From: Sisyra terminalis | Lineage: Eukaryota > Arthropoda > Insecta > Neuroptera > Sisyridae | Length of the DNA stretch: 64,000 nt | Direction of reading: 5' to 3' | NCBI GenBank assembly: GCA_958496175.1 | Contig: OY292274.1 | Location: 68,272,630-68,336,629, forward strand | Shown: one piece after another, positions 1 to 12,152 of the stretch | How positions within the stretch are numbered: the stretch's first letter is position 1 | How the letters are laid out: every line of letters begins with the position of its first letter | Notes under the pieces: generated by a model | What the model was told of the DNA's origin: nothing | Databases searched by the model: none | What the model saw: only the letters and a program-made list of their open reading frames with translations | Made by a program: the position numbers and the translations under genes

Positions 1-899
1 TAATAATAAATCTCTTAGTACTGTGAGTAAAATATTAATTAATCCTGACAAACCAGTGAAGGTGTTTAAAAAAACCTTCAAAAGTTGACCAAAATTTGAA
101 ATTTTAAAAACTATCATGGAAAACTCCCCCCACCGACAATTTCCTAAGGATTCAATTTCCTAAGGATTACATGAGAAAACCCATAGTTTGCCGCGTTTTC
201 ATGACTTTCCCTTGATCCTAGTAGGCTTTCAGTTTTCTATTTTATATTCAAATTTACGTGCCATTCAATTTAATTGCAATGATATTCCAAAACAGGATTT
301 ACCGTCTATGTTTTCAGGTCGAAACTATTAAGAATTGTAGGTCTTTTTCTTGATCATAGTTGCTTAGTACATAGCCCACTTTAATCCAATCATATAAGTC
401 TTAAGATAAGTATGAAACAAAAACCAATAAAAAGAGCCGATTTAGATGAGATAGACTTTCAAGTGTTAAAAAGAAATCGTATTTTTTTTTTTTGTAGAGT
501 ATGAAGAATAAAAAATCCATCTACATACAAACATCACAAACGTAGAAGTTTACATTCGACAAAGTTGTTTTTATTTAAAAAAAAAAAAACACTATAAAGG
601 TACCCAGTAAGCATATCACATAAATTACACATCCACGAAATGTTAAAACTCATGACAAAGTAAAAAGCGTATTTATTAAATTAAAGTGGAGTACTTGTAA
701 AGTACTAACAACTGCGAAAGGGTCTTTTACCAGTTGCAACCCGCGGTGGGGATAGACATTTGGGGTTGTAGCATACTTATTGTTATTATTATTATTTTCA
801 GCAATAACCGAGTGAGATAGACGCAAATGAGGATTCCAGGTACCGTACCAGTGTACAGTATAGCGTATCAAACATACATGAACAGTTAACATTCATATT
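1..899. other. AT-rich stretch without a recognisable gene
   Basis: I see no coding region here. Open frames are short and lack family resemblance. The stretch has poly-A/T runs near 480-590 and an ATT-type microsatellite near 780-797. It may be the intron or upstream flank of a gene outside the window. Confidence 0.5.
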
Positions 900-1180
900 G
901 AGCTAGAAGGACTCTATGTATGTGGAGGGTGAGCTACGGACTAGCTCACAATCAATATGCGACAAGTGAAGGGTGCGGGCCGCGTGTGAGGACCTGTCAG
1001 AGCGGTCGCGAGCTGTCATTGGTCGAGCCGAGTGGGGGGCGGTGGCTCTCTCGGCCGCACCCAATGTCACACGGAGGGGTAATTACCCTAGAGAGCTAAG
1101 GGCCGATTTGGTCCACCCTATACACACTCATACACACACATATATCTATCCCGATTCCAGGCCTTTATATACATCGAATT
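900..1180 (+). promoter_or_regulatory. GC-rich, CpG-containing island with TATA-like box
   Basis: About 960-1110 is strikingly GC- and CpG-rich within a very AT-rich window. It holds two CCAAT-type cores (ATTGG near 1018 and CCAAT near 1060), then a CA/TA microsatellite (1125-1150) and a TATA-like CTTTATATACAT at about 1162-1173. The order of GC-rich proximal segment and then TATA box resembles a core promoter firing to the right. No coding exon that I can recognise follows within 10 kb, so it could drive a non-coding first exon or be a retained enhancer. This is inference from composition only. Confidence 0.3.
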
Positions 1181-1599
1181 GAACCCTTCAAAACATTCAA
1201 GGTACATATAGTGTGTGTATGTGTGTATTCTTCCACATACGAGCACCATATTATACATGGGCACTTTTCAGAAGGCATCCCTCATAATATCGGCTCATTC
1301 CAACGACACTCTCCTGTTATAACACACATATAACAATCTTATTACGGAGCAAAAAAGCCTTTTTCTTCGGTATCTCTACCTACCACTCTGATCTCTCTAT
1401 CTGCAAATAAATAAATTATATTTTTTATGTTCCAGAAATTATATCAAAGAGAATTTCCCTTGTTTACTTTTACATTGTATATATAATCGTTCAAATCCAA
1501 TCAAACTCCTCCACCTCTACCAAATCTTCGGTGAGGATTATTCTTCAAGTCCATTAATGACCTAAATCACTTCACCAGTTCAAAATATTTTGAATTGAT

Positions 1600-3790
1600 A
1601 AAGGAATTGTAATGAATTGTAGGAATTGTATGAGGAACTATCATTCCTCTCTGATTGCAATATTTTAGACGAATTCCCAAGCTAATGGTCCTCATAATTT
1701 GATCGAAGTATGTAATGATTTTCTTTTGTTTTATCAAAGTTATCGTAATTGGTACATAATTATCTCAACAGATATCAGGTATGCGGAACTATCATTCCCC
1801 TCTGGTTATCATGGCAATATTTTAGAAAAAATCCTAAATTATTGGTCCTCATAATATGATCGAAGTATGCAATGATTTTCTTTTGTTTTATCAAAGTTAG
1901 AACTTCTGGATCCTGCACCATATGAACGTCACAATTTATCCACAATTCTTTGGTCCATAAATTTTCTTGTATTCAATACAATGTTTTTACAACATAAAAT
2001 TTAATTTTTTCATCCCTCTTTAATCTTTTTCTCTGTATTCATTTCAAATGTTGGGAAATCATCACTCTTTTGTTTTTCCCAGTTTTAACCTATTATGCGG
2101 TTGCCATTGGAAATTAGACAGTGATTTTGAAGTCACAATACTTTTATCTTTCCATTGCCGAATTTCCAGGATAATTTCTTGTGTAGAATTCCAATGATAC
2201 AATGGATGTAGAATACTTCCAAAATCCGAATCGATTTTTATTTCCACTAGGATTTTTCATTCAATGTAATCATCCTATTGGATCGTTGATTGTTTTATTA
2301 TGCGGTTGCCAATGGAAACTGGTCAGTGATTCTGAAGTCACAATACTTTAATCTTTCCATTGCCGAATTTCCAGGATAATTTCTTTTGTAGAATTCCCAC
2401 AAGAGACGTAGAAAACTTCCAAAATCCAGATCTATTTCGACTAGGATACTTCATTGATCATTCAATATAATCATCCCATATTTTGAATTAATAAAGGAAT
2501 CATAATTGGTTCATAAATACCTCAACAGACATCAGGTATGCGGAACAATCATTCCTCTCTGGTTATCGTGGCAATATTTTAGAAGAATTTCCAAATTATT
2601 AATCCTCATAATATGATTGAAGTATGTAATGATTTTCTTTTGTTTTATCATAGTTAGAACTTCTGGATCCTTCACCATATGAACGTCACGACTTATTCAC
2701 AATTCTTTGGTAGAATAATTTCGAAGGCTATCGACTTTATGACGATAACTTATTGTGTGAAAATCATTTGAAAATACCATATTTTCCTTCTTCCAAAAAT
2801 TTTCTTGTATCCGATACTCGGAAAATCTTTCGGGAAATCATCACTTTTTTGTTCTTCCCAGTTTAAAGCATTTATACGGTTGCCATTGGAAATTAGTCAG
2901 TGATTCTGAAGTCACGATACTTTAATCTTTCCATTGCCGAATTTCCAGGATAATTTCTTGTATAGAATTCCAATGCTACAATAGATGTAGAATACTCTCA
3001 AAATTCGAATCGATTTTTATTTCCACTAGGATTTTTCATTGATCATTCAATGTAATCATCCCATTGGATCGTTGATCGCTTTATTATGCGGTTGCCAATA
3101 GAAACTAGTCTGTGATTCTAAAGTCATTATACTTTCATCTTTCCATTGTCGAATTTCCAGGATAATTTCTTGTGCTAAATTCCCATGATACAATTCTCGT
3201 AGAAAACTTCCAAAATCCAGATCTATTTTCACTAGGATACTTCATTGATCATTCAATATAATCATCCTATATTTTGAATTAATAAAGGAATCGTAATTGG
3301 TACATATCATCAATTGGATCCTTCCTCTCTGGTTATCATGGCAATAGTTTAGAAGAATTCCCAAGCTATTGGTCTTCATAATATGCTCGAAGTATGCAAT
3401 GATTTTCTTTCGTTTTATCAAAGTTAAAACTTCTAGATCCTTCACCATATGAACGTCACGACTTATCCACAATTCTTTGGTAGAATAATTTCGAAGGCTA
3501 TCGACTTTATGACGATAACTTATTGATAATTTCTGGACCATATTTTCCTTCTTCCAAAAATTTTCTTGTATCCGATACTCGGAAAATTTTTCGGGACATC
3601 ATCATTTGTTCTTCCCAGTTTAAAGCAATTATGCGGTTGCCATTGGAAATTATTCAGTGATTCTGAAGTCACAATACTTTCATCTTTCCATTGTTGGCTT
3701 TTTCCAAATCCAAATCCGAATCCATTTTTAGTTCCACTAGGATTTTTCATTGAGCATTCCATATAATCATTCCCATTGGATCGTTGATTG
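1600..3790. repeat. Interleaved tandem array of two modules
   Basis: Two sequence modules alternate. Module A (about 160 bp, containing GGTTATCATGGCAATATTTT and a GAACGTCACGACTTATCCAC-like core) recurs near 1620, 1780, 2550 and 3320. Module B (about 200 bp, with TTATGCGGTTGCCATTGGAA and CTTTCCATTGCCGAATTTCC) recurs near 2080, 2295, 2865, 3085 and 3620. Copies are diverged and no long reading frame runs through them. This is a complex local satellite; its origin is unknown. Confidence 0.75.
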
Positions 3791-3948
3791 CTTTGACTAA
3801 CCCCACTTTCAAAGTAGACTCCTATTTTTTTCTATCCCATGAGGTATCTATATCTAAATATCACTAGTAGTGCAAATATGCATAACGTACCTAAGAAGGT
3901 ATTCGTATTTTTGTACCTTCTTACGATAATATAAAAGAAGGTAAAGAC

Positions 3949-4045
3949 CAAGGTTTATAAAATACACAGGTGGCCTCATGGTGGCTATGTGATGGATACG
4001 TGACGTATCCAGAAAAAAATTGTACATATTTTCAGACTGATCAAA
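3949..4045 (-). mobile_element. Truncated MULE-type MITE
   Basis: It begins with the same CAAGGTTTATAAAATAC terminus and CAGGTGGCCTCATG motif as the complete copies at 4688, 21729, 34993 and 57773, in inverted orientation. It runs through the internal GATACGTGACGTATCC palindrome and the CAGACTGAT motif and then stops, so the far terminus is missing. A short inverted repeat (AATGTTAAACAA at about 4054 and TTGTTTAACATT at about 4108) follows. Confidence 0.65.
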
Positions 4046-4205
4046 GACCTAAATTAATGTTAAACAAGTAACGCACTCTATCGTACTGAACCTCAAATTG
4101 ATGCCATTTGTTTAACATTACATTCGGACTCCTTTTATCTATCCCTCCTTGTACTATATCCAATCTAAGATCTTATTATCAAGGAAATATAGATATCAAA
4201 TGATT

Positions 4206-4641
4206 TACTCTTTTCATATCCATAATTTTAATCAAATGTTGGTATTTAGGGGTATTTGGATTAAAAAGACTGTTTTTTTTAGTTTTTTTTTAACAATTCT
4301 TTAATATTATTGTCCCTACGACGTTTCGTCTCTTTTAAAACTTCTTCAGGTACTTGATAACGAATTATTAATTGTCAATACTAAGCCTAATATTCACAAG
4401 AACTGAAAAAATAAATAAATAGTATCTATAATACTGTTTTCAGTTCTTCTGAATTTTAGGCTAATATTGACAATTAATAATTCGTTATCGAGGATCTGAA
4501 GAAATCTCGAAAGAGATTAAACATTGTACGATAAAGAAATATTAAAAAAATTAAAAAAAACAGTCTTTTTAATCCAAACACCCATAAATACCAACATTTG
4601 GTAGATATCAAGGTTCATATCTTTGAAAAATGAAAAGAGTA
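4206..4641. mobile_element. Foldback element with about 180-bp arms
   Basis: A left arm (about 4233-4412) is repeated in reverse complement at about 4425-4600. CAAATGTTGGTATTTA at the left end pairs with TAAATACCAACATTTG at the right end, and the pairing resumes further out (TACTCTTTTCAT at 4206 with ATGAAAAGAGTA at 4630). The loop is only about 12 bp. There is no coding capacity. It is a palindromic non-autonomous element of unknown family and could form a long hairpin RNA if transcribed. Confidence 0.75.
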
Positions 4642-4687
4642 CCGAATTGATAATAAATGTCCCTTAATTAATAAAGTAGGTAATACT

Positions 4688-4840
4688 CAAGGTTTATAAA
4701 ATTCCCAGGTGGCCTCATGCGCTATGTGACGTATTCAGAAGAAATTCGTATATATCTTCAGACTGATTCAAATTTCAAAATTCTTTGTGTGACGTCATTT
4801 TTTTTTGTAATGAGGCAACCTGTGTATTTTATAAAGCTTG
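4688..4840 (-). mobile_element. MULE-type MITE, complete, 9-bp TSD
   Basis: A 153-bp element with terminal inverted repeats CAAGGTTTATAAA and TTTATAAAGCTTG. It is flanked by a perfect 9-bp direct repeat GGTAATACT (4679-4687 and 4841-4849). It is inverted relative to the copies at 21729, 34993 and 57773. A 9-bp target duplication with short AT-rich inverted termini fits Mutator-like non-autonomous elements. The superfamily is inferred from duplication length, not from a transposase. Confidence 0.8.
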
Positions 4841-5517
4841 GGTAATACTGACATCTCAATATATATTCAAATTCCTTAAACAACTTCAATAATCATTATC
4901 AATCTTTACTCTTGGAAATTGTGTAATTGGGTATAAGTTAATTGTAAGAATAATGCAATTACTACAAATTAATTGCACTTACACCACTTTCAAAGAAAAT
5001 GGATCAATTATTTTCCCTTATTGTAATCCAAAATCCCATTTTATCAATCTATCAAACTAATCAATTTTCATTTTTTTATTTAAACGGCAAATATTAAACA
5101 GAAAATGGAAACCATTTGCAAAATGCAAGTAGATGTGTATAAATGTTTGCATAAGCTTCAAAGCATAACAGTTTTAAATCAACCCTTACTTCTACAGTGC
5201 ACGGAGTGCACCCTAGCAGGGTTTTGATCAAAATCATAGTAACGCCATCTCGTAACAAGTGGATGAAACGTGCGGAATTTAAGGGTTGTTCAGGGTTATA
5301 GAGGGTTCAAAATAAACGTATGTCGTATACCTTTTATATTTTAATTTTGATTTTTATTTTATGATGCTTGATTTCTTTCATTAGTATTGAATCTGATGAA
5401 AAATTTGATGGCTTTACTTATTAAAATTTTCTTTTAAAAATGTATAATTTTTTTTAAATATATTGACTTCTAGACAAGAACTTAGGGTAGTTCAAATAGG
5501 GTTGTAGTATGAGGCAT

Positions 5518-6505
5518 TAGACTGATTCAAAAAAAATGCAATTTTTTTTTTTTTTAATTATATCGAAAATATTGTTGGAAATGACAAAAAAAATCCTGTG
5601 AAAGTTTAAGCTCTTAATATTAAGATTAAGAGGTGCCACATCGCAAATTTCGATTTTCCATTTAAATAACATGGGAACAATATTCTCTTGCACTTTGGAA
5701 TTTTATAGCTCACGTTGGTGGCAATATTTCGGAATGACCAAGGTATATTCTTGTATAAAATTGAACGATCTACAAAAAAGGTCTCGGACAAGTTTTTGAT
5801 ATATTTATTCCTTCAAAAGTTATTCGAGGTCAAAGTTGCACTAAAGATAAATTTTAATATTTTTTCAATTTTTTGACGCAACCTTGAATTTTATGAGAAA
5901 ATTGTATAAGACATTTTTTGTAGAGCACTTTTTTTCCTATAACTTATTTCTATAAAAGTTTTTGATATTTTTCACAGGTCCTAAGTTATTTAATTAAAAC
6001 AAAAAAAATAATTTTTATGTTCAGAATATAATAATTCAGACAATTTTCAGTTTAATGCAAATAACTTAGGACCTGTGAAAAATATCAAAAACTATTATGG
6101 AGATAAGTTATAGGAAAAAAAATGCTTTACAAAAAATGTCCTATAAAATTTTCTCATAAAATTGATGGTTGCGTCAAAAAATTGAAAAAATATTAAAATT
6201 TCTCTTTAGTTCAACTTTGACCTCGAATAACTTTTGAAGGAATAAATATATCAAAAACTTGTCCGAGACCTTTTTTGTAGATCGTTCAATTTTCTACAAG
6301 AATATACCTTGGTCATTCCGAAATATTGTCACCAACGTGAGCTACAAAATTCCAAAGTGCAAGAGAATATTGTTCCCATGTTATTTAAATGGAAAATCGA
6401 AATTTGCGATGTGGCACCTCTTAATATTAATATTAAGAGCTTAAACTTTCACAGGATTTTTTCTTTGGTCATTCTCAACAATATTTTCGATATAATTAAG
6501 AAAAC
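5518..6505. mobile_element. Foldback element, about 440-bp arms (copy 1)
   Basis: The left arm starts at TAGACTGATTCAAAA (5518) and runs to about 6000. The right arm is its reverse complement, from about 6055 to about 6505, with a short AT-rich loop. Landmarks are the GGTCATTCCGAAATATTG-type segment, the CTTAGGACCTGTGAAAAATA core next to the loop, and a repeated AATATTAATATTAAGAG stretch. Each arm has a matching 61-codon open frame, which reflects arm identity and not a gene. Related copies are at 33045-33985, 14725-15000 (one arm) and 34110-34520 (diverged). Confidence 0.8.
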
Positions 6506-7639
6506 ATATAAATAATACCTGTTTTTCAATTTTTTTCTTCCACAATATGATTGTTCAACCCCTTTTCATTAAATCAAAATACATTACAGCTTTTCCCAAC
6601 AAATTTTTCCATGGAAAATGATAAAAATTTAGTTTAATTAACTTAACCTCGTTTATTATGAATATAAAAAATCTGACATAATGTCTACCATTGCTTGAGG
6701 AATAGCTTAGAAAAACATGGAATATTACCGCACAGGATTTACGGTGCTCAATGAAATACCTAAAACTGGCACTTAAATACGTCGTTTCGTATTTTTTGTT
6801 TTGTTTTACGCATTTTTATACGCATTGAAGTTGGTTTCAAATTAAAATCGATAATTTTGATTCTGAGAATTGCAGCAGAAGAAATAATTTCCTCTAAAAT
6901 GAGACTTGAAATTTTTAATTTTTCCTAGAAGCAACTCTATTATAATGAACAATCCACAAGGATTATCCAAGCAATAACATTATTTCTTGGTGAAATTTAA
7001 TACAATCAGCAACGTTGAATTCGGGAATTCGGGTGGGTGGTGATGTTTGTTCACGGAAAATCAACTGCATCAAACATGGCATCCTGGAATCAGGATGAGG
7101 ATGCTGTTCAAATTTAACTCTATCCACACACATGCATTCGTTATCATATTGATATTATAACGTACGAAAACTTCTACATTATGTATTATGCAGATTTCTC
7201 CAGCTCTGTGTATATATAATGTATTAACTTTGTCGCTCAGGGTTAATATTACATTGTATAAGCAGTCTAATCATAATATTATTGTTTTTGATATGCGAAA
7301 TATATTAATGAAGCCTGTACAGTCGAAAATAATTGCATTCAAATTGGAACTTCAAAGCTTTGGCTTTAAAGCTAACAAAACTTATGGATGTGTTTGGTTT
7401 TTTGGGGTAAAAAACGGGTAAATCGAAAAAAAACACTTACATATTTTATTTCTGCTATCCTTTATCTCACCAGATGGTTCTCAAATTGAGTCCTGAAAAA
7501 AAATAAAAAAAATTATGAGAAAAATATTAAGAATCCTAGAAGATTTTAAAGTTGGCAAATTAGAATAATTTTTCAGGGTTTCCAGTAAAAAAAAATAGCG
7601 AAATACCAGCAAAAAGTTTATCTATTACCAAGTCAATCT
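6506..7639. other. No gene seen
   Basis: AT-rich DNA with scattered short open frames only. A small GC-richer patch near 7014-7100 (GAATTCGGGAATTCGGGTGG) has no feature I recognise. Confidence 0.5.
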
Positions 7640-7890
7640 ACCAACAGCCCCCGCTTTAGGGGTGGGCAACCCGGGCGGTCGCCCGGGGCGGAAAATTTCA
7701 GGGGCGGCATTTTGTCATATTTGATATACAATATGAACAAAAATGTGAAAACATTAGTTTTTAGTTAAAAAAATATTTTTCCAAAAAATTAAAAATTTTG
7801 TGATATTAAAACTCTGTGTTTTTGCAACCTTGAAGGGGCGGCATTTTTTCATCTTGCCCACGGCGGCAAATTTGCTAGAGCGGGGCCTGC
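7640..7890. mobile_element. GC-rich hAT-like remnant
   Basis: It starts TAGGGGTGGGCAACCCGGGC and includes a GC-rich palindromic core (CCGGGCGGTCGCCCGGG). Two GGGGCGGCATTTT segments follow about 140 bp apart, and it ends near TTGCCCACGGCGGCAAATTT. The GGGGTGGGCAA-type end is typical of hAT termini. The right end is degraded and I find no clear 8-bp target duplication, so the family is tentative. Confidence 0.45.
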
Positions 7891-9316
7891 TACCAATGCA
7901 TTTTTTTTTTAGAATATCAACAATAAAAAGTGTCAATTTTAATCCTCTGGAATCAAAAGATTTGACTAATAATACCACAAATTTGGACTTCTATAACTTT
8001 AAATTGTCGCCAAAGATATAATTAAAATTTATAATATGCATTTATTTATATTGACTAGAAAAAATAAATAAATTCAACCAATAGTTCTGAAGTTATTACT
8101 CCACAAATAAACAAATAGGAAACATAAAGTTTTATGTAGTTAGAAAAGATAACAAATATATTTTTAAGATAATAAATTAATTGTTGGGAAAACTACAAAA
8201 AATTAAATTCTATCCATTTTTTCTTTGTCTATTTTTAACCTTATAAATCCATGATATTAGATTTATTTATTTACCATGACGAATTAATATATCTTCCTTG
8301 ATAATCCATTTAAAAAATTAACATAGAAATCTTCTTATTCCCAAAAAAATTGTACAAATAAATAATCTTTTGGATTACTAAATTCGATGCATGTGCATTG
8401 TGCATCAACAGGTTACACAACTTCTTTCAATGCAAGGGCCAGCCTTGGTTCCTTTGTAAATTTGGCCAAATTTTTTGGGAACCAAAAGAAAAAAATATAA
8501 CTTAATCAAATGCATCAGGAAATCATTTTTTTCCGTGTAATAAAATGCAGAAATTGCATCTCTATCTTATTATTTTTTCATGATTTTTAAGACACCAGTG
8601 ACGCAACTGTCGAATATTAAAGATCAAGAATTGATTTCATAGAAAATAAATTTGCAATCGAATTTTAATAGAGGTTATTGTATCAACTTGTGTTAACTTT
8701 TTTTTTAAGTACAGTGAACGAAGTTGCAGGTATGAGTTAGTAAAATACGCAAATTATGATTTGAAAAGTGTTAATTTATTGGTTACGAACTAAAATGGCA
8801 GAAATTTCTGTTGAAAATTAAGTGATATTTTGGAGAAAATGCATTCAATGATGTGCAACTAAATGCAGAGATTTATGCAGTGTTTTTCTTGCAGGGTGCA
8901 ACGAAAAATTTGTTGCTGATAATTAATAGATTTTCTTGAGTATTGGTAGATCTTATTTTAAGATAGATCTTTTCGTGCGGCAACAATACACATACGAAAA
9001 ATTGTACTTCCAACAATTGGAAGTCTTAAATATGATCAAATTTTATAAAAATTTAAAGAAAAAAATTCAAAAAAATTACTTTAAAATTTTGATGAAAAGC
9101 AGAGTCTTTAATTATAGCGCTCATAATCCTTTGAAAATGCAGGGATAATCCGGGACTCTATAATAAAATCATTAAACCCACATTATGTTAAGCAACAAAA
9201 TATATTGACCTTTTGGCAACGAAGTTGCCGATATAAGTTTATAAAAATTAAAATTTATGATTTCTAAAGAATTAATTTATAGAATTTTAAAAAAATTGTA
9301 TAAATTTCTGAATTTT
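7891..9316. other. No gene seen; degenerate repeat lead-in
   Basis: AT-rich sequence with no supported coding region. The motif ACGAAGTTGC followed by an ATAAGTTTATAAAA-like stretch occurs near 8718 and again at 9222, and once more at 15559. It looks like decayed lead-in to the satellite that follows. Confidence 0.4.
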
Positions 9317-11620
9317 CCCCCTGTATTTGATTCGCAAAAAGCCGCGGTGGGGCTGTTTTCCCCATACAAAGCTTGTTATACTCTTTGGCCAATTTGATCT
9401 TGGAAAATTAAGATCTTCAATTGTTTGTCTACAACTAATTTTGTTTTTTACTAACTATTGCCTATGCAAGTGCATGAAAAGCTTTATGCTTTAGGTTGCA
9501 CTTTATTAAAAGCATCTCTATCGAATTTTAATCAATTTTCACTTCGTTCAAAATTTAAAAAATGTTTAAACTTAAATTAAATAAAAAACAATGGTTAAAA
9601 AACATCAATTTTCTGTCGTAATTCGAAAGAGGGGTTGAAAGGGTGTGATTTTTTCATTATCTTATTTTTTTTATATAAGTATCAAAGCGATCCCCTGAAT
9701 TTGAATCAAAAATGCCGCGGGGATGGTTTTCCCCATACAAAGCTTACTATACCCTTTTGGCCTACTTGATCTTTAAAAATTACGACTTTCAATTGTTGGT
9801 CCACAACTATCTTTGTTTTTTTCAAACTATTGCCTATTCAATTGCATCAATAGATCTATGCATTTGGTTGCACTTTATTAAATGCATCTCTGTCGAATTT
9901 TAATCAATTATCACTTCGATAAAAATCAATAAATACTTAAAATTTACTTAATTAAAAAAAATGCTTAAAAAAACATCAATTTTTTGTAGTAATTCGAAAG
10001 AGGGGATGAAAGGGTGTGATTGTATCCTTGCCTAATTTTTTTTTAAGCAATATCAAAACGATCCCTTAAATTTGAATCAAAATAGCCGCGGGGGGAGGTT
10101 TTCTCCATACAAAGCTTACTATACCCTTTTGGCCTACTTGATCTTTAAAAATTACGACTTTCAATTGTTGGTCCACAACTATCTTTGTTTTTTTCCTAGC
10201 TATTCCCGATTCAATTGCATCAACAGCTTTATGCATTTGGTTGCACTTTATTAAAATCATCTTTATCGAATTCTAATCAATTATCACTTCGATAAAAATC
10301 AATAAATACTTAAAATTTACTTAATTAAAAAAAATGCTAAAAAAAACATCAATTTTCTGTAATATATCGCAAGAGGGGATGAAAGGGGGTGATTTTTCCT
10401 GGTCTAATTTTTTTTAATCAGTATCACAACGATCCCCTGAATTTGAATCGAAAAAGCTGCGGGGGTGGTATTCCCCATATAAAGCTTGCTATACCCTTTG
10501 GCCTACTTGATCTTTGAAAATTAAGACCTTCAATTGTTGTTTCACAGCTTATTTTGTTTTTTTCCAAACTATTGCCAAGGCATTTGCATGAAAATCTTTA
10601 TGCATTTGGTTGCACTTTATTAAAAGCATCTTTATCGAATTCTAAGCAATTATCACTTCGATAAAAATCAATAAATACTTAAAATTTACTTAATTAAAAA
10701 AAAATGCTAAAAAAAACATCAATTTTCTGTAATATATCGCAAGAGGGGATGAAAGGGGGTGATTTTTCCTGGTCTAATTTTTTTTAATCAGTATCACAAC
10801 GATCCCCTGAATTTGAATCAAAAAAGCTGCGGGGGTGGTATTCCCCATATAAAGCTTGCTATACCCTTTGGCCTACTTGATCTTTGAAAATTAAGACCTT
10901 CAATTATTGATCCACAACCTACTTTGGTTTTTTCCAAACTACAGCCTACCATTTACAATTGCATGAAAAGCTTTAAGCATTTAGTTGCACTTTATTAAAA
11001 GCATTGTTATCGAATTTTAATCAATTATCACTTCGATAAAAATCAATAAATACTTAAAATTTACTTAATTAAAAAATAATGCTTAAAAAAACATCAATTT
11101 TATGTAGTAATTCGAAAGAGGGGATGAAAGGGGGTGATTTTTCCTGGTCAATTTTTTTTTTAAATCAGTATCACAACGATCCCCTGAATTTGAATCGAAA
11201 AAGTCGCGGGGGTGGTTTTCCCCATATAAAGCTTACTATACCGTTTTGATCAACTTGATCTTTGAAAATTTAGACCTTCAATTGTTTTTCCACAACTAAC
11301 TTTGTTTTTTCCAATCTTTTACCAAGGCCTACAAAGCTTACAATACTCTTTTGGCCTACTTAATGTTTGAAAATTAAGACCTTCAATTATTGGTCCACAA
11401 CATACTTTGTTTTTTTTCAAACTATTGCCTATTCAATTGCATCAATAGATTCAATTGCATTTGGTTGCATTTTATTAAATGCATCTCTGTCGAATTATAA
11501 TCAATTTTGACTTCATTAAAAATCATAAATTTCAAATTTAAATTAATTTAAAAAAAAATGGGTTAAAAAAGGGGTTAAAAAAGGGGTTGAAAGGGATGAT
11601 TTTTTCCTTAACTCTGAATC
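9317..11620. repeat. Satellite of about 370 bp, six units
   Basis: Unit starts, marked by CCCCTGAATTTGAATC or variants followed by GCCGCGGGGGTGG, fall at about 9317, 9692, 10063, 10434, 10804 and 11181, giving a period of 360-377 bp. Every unit carries ATACAAAGCTTACTATACCC, TTGGTTGCACTTTATTAAA, TTATCACTTCGATAAAAATC and AGAGGGGATGAAAGGG. Neighbouring units (10434 and 10804) are nearly identical while the outer ones are more diverged, as expected for a satellite still homogenising in its centre. No protein runs through several units. Confidence 0.9.
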
Positions 11621-11884
11621 TTTAACATAAAAATTACTACGTAGTTATAGAAAAAGAAAAAATAAACACTGAAATTAAAATAACTTATCATTGTAAGTGA
11701 AAGAGATTAAAAATATTCACAAGTTATAAATTTTTTTCCAACCTAAGACGAATATCGCGATCTAGAACATGTTGTTTCCTTATCGCTCCAATATAAATTT
11801 TAATTACACAAAAAGAATATTGACCAAAAAAAAAAAAAATTAAAACAGTTTAACAACGACTGGACTTGTGTTTTCATTACGAAT

Positions 11885-12152
11885 ATAATTCTATAAATCA
11901 ATTTCGTCGAAATGGTCATTTTTGTCGCGATAAGCCTCAAATGTTTACTCTCATTTAAGAAAACATTAATGTATCAACCACCGCACGTTTCCCCCCCTCA
12001 TCCATTCAGCAGTAGCCGACCGATTATTTTATAACATAACGATTACTAATCATTTAAAGAGTTATTTGAAACGAAGTGATCGACGATTGAAGGTGGCTGG
12101 GGCTTTGTGTGGTTTAATTTGGGCGATTTTGTTTTGTTTTGTTGTTGACAAT
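11885..12152 (+). promoter_or_regulatory. Shared upstream module of ORF1-like gene 1
   Basis: In order: TATAAATCA at about 11893, a CGAAATGGTCATTTTTGTCG segment, GCGATAAGC...TGTTTA at about 11936, a pyrimidine tract CCCCCCCTC (about 11992), TATTTTATAAC (about 12025) and AAACGAAGTGATCG (about 12069). The same modules in the same order occur before the three paralogues, at comparable distances from each ATG. The conservation is visible directly; that it is the promoter and 5' leader is inferred. Confidence 0.6.

Noticed and set aside
5606..6444. Near-identical 61-codon frames in both arms of the foldback and again at 33140-33325
   Set aside because: The frames coincide with repeated arms, have no family resemblance and break in the other copies. 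Arm identity explains them.
12066..12152. Hydrophobic, signal-peptide-like extension of ORF1-like gene 1 (and of gene 2 from 15927)
   Set aside because: Both begin at TTG, not ATG, and correspond to leader sequence with in-frame stops in genes 3 and 4.
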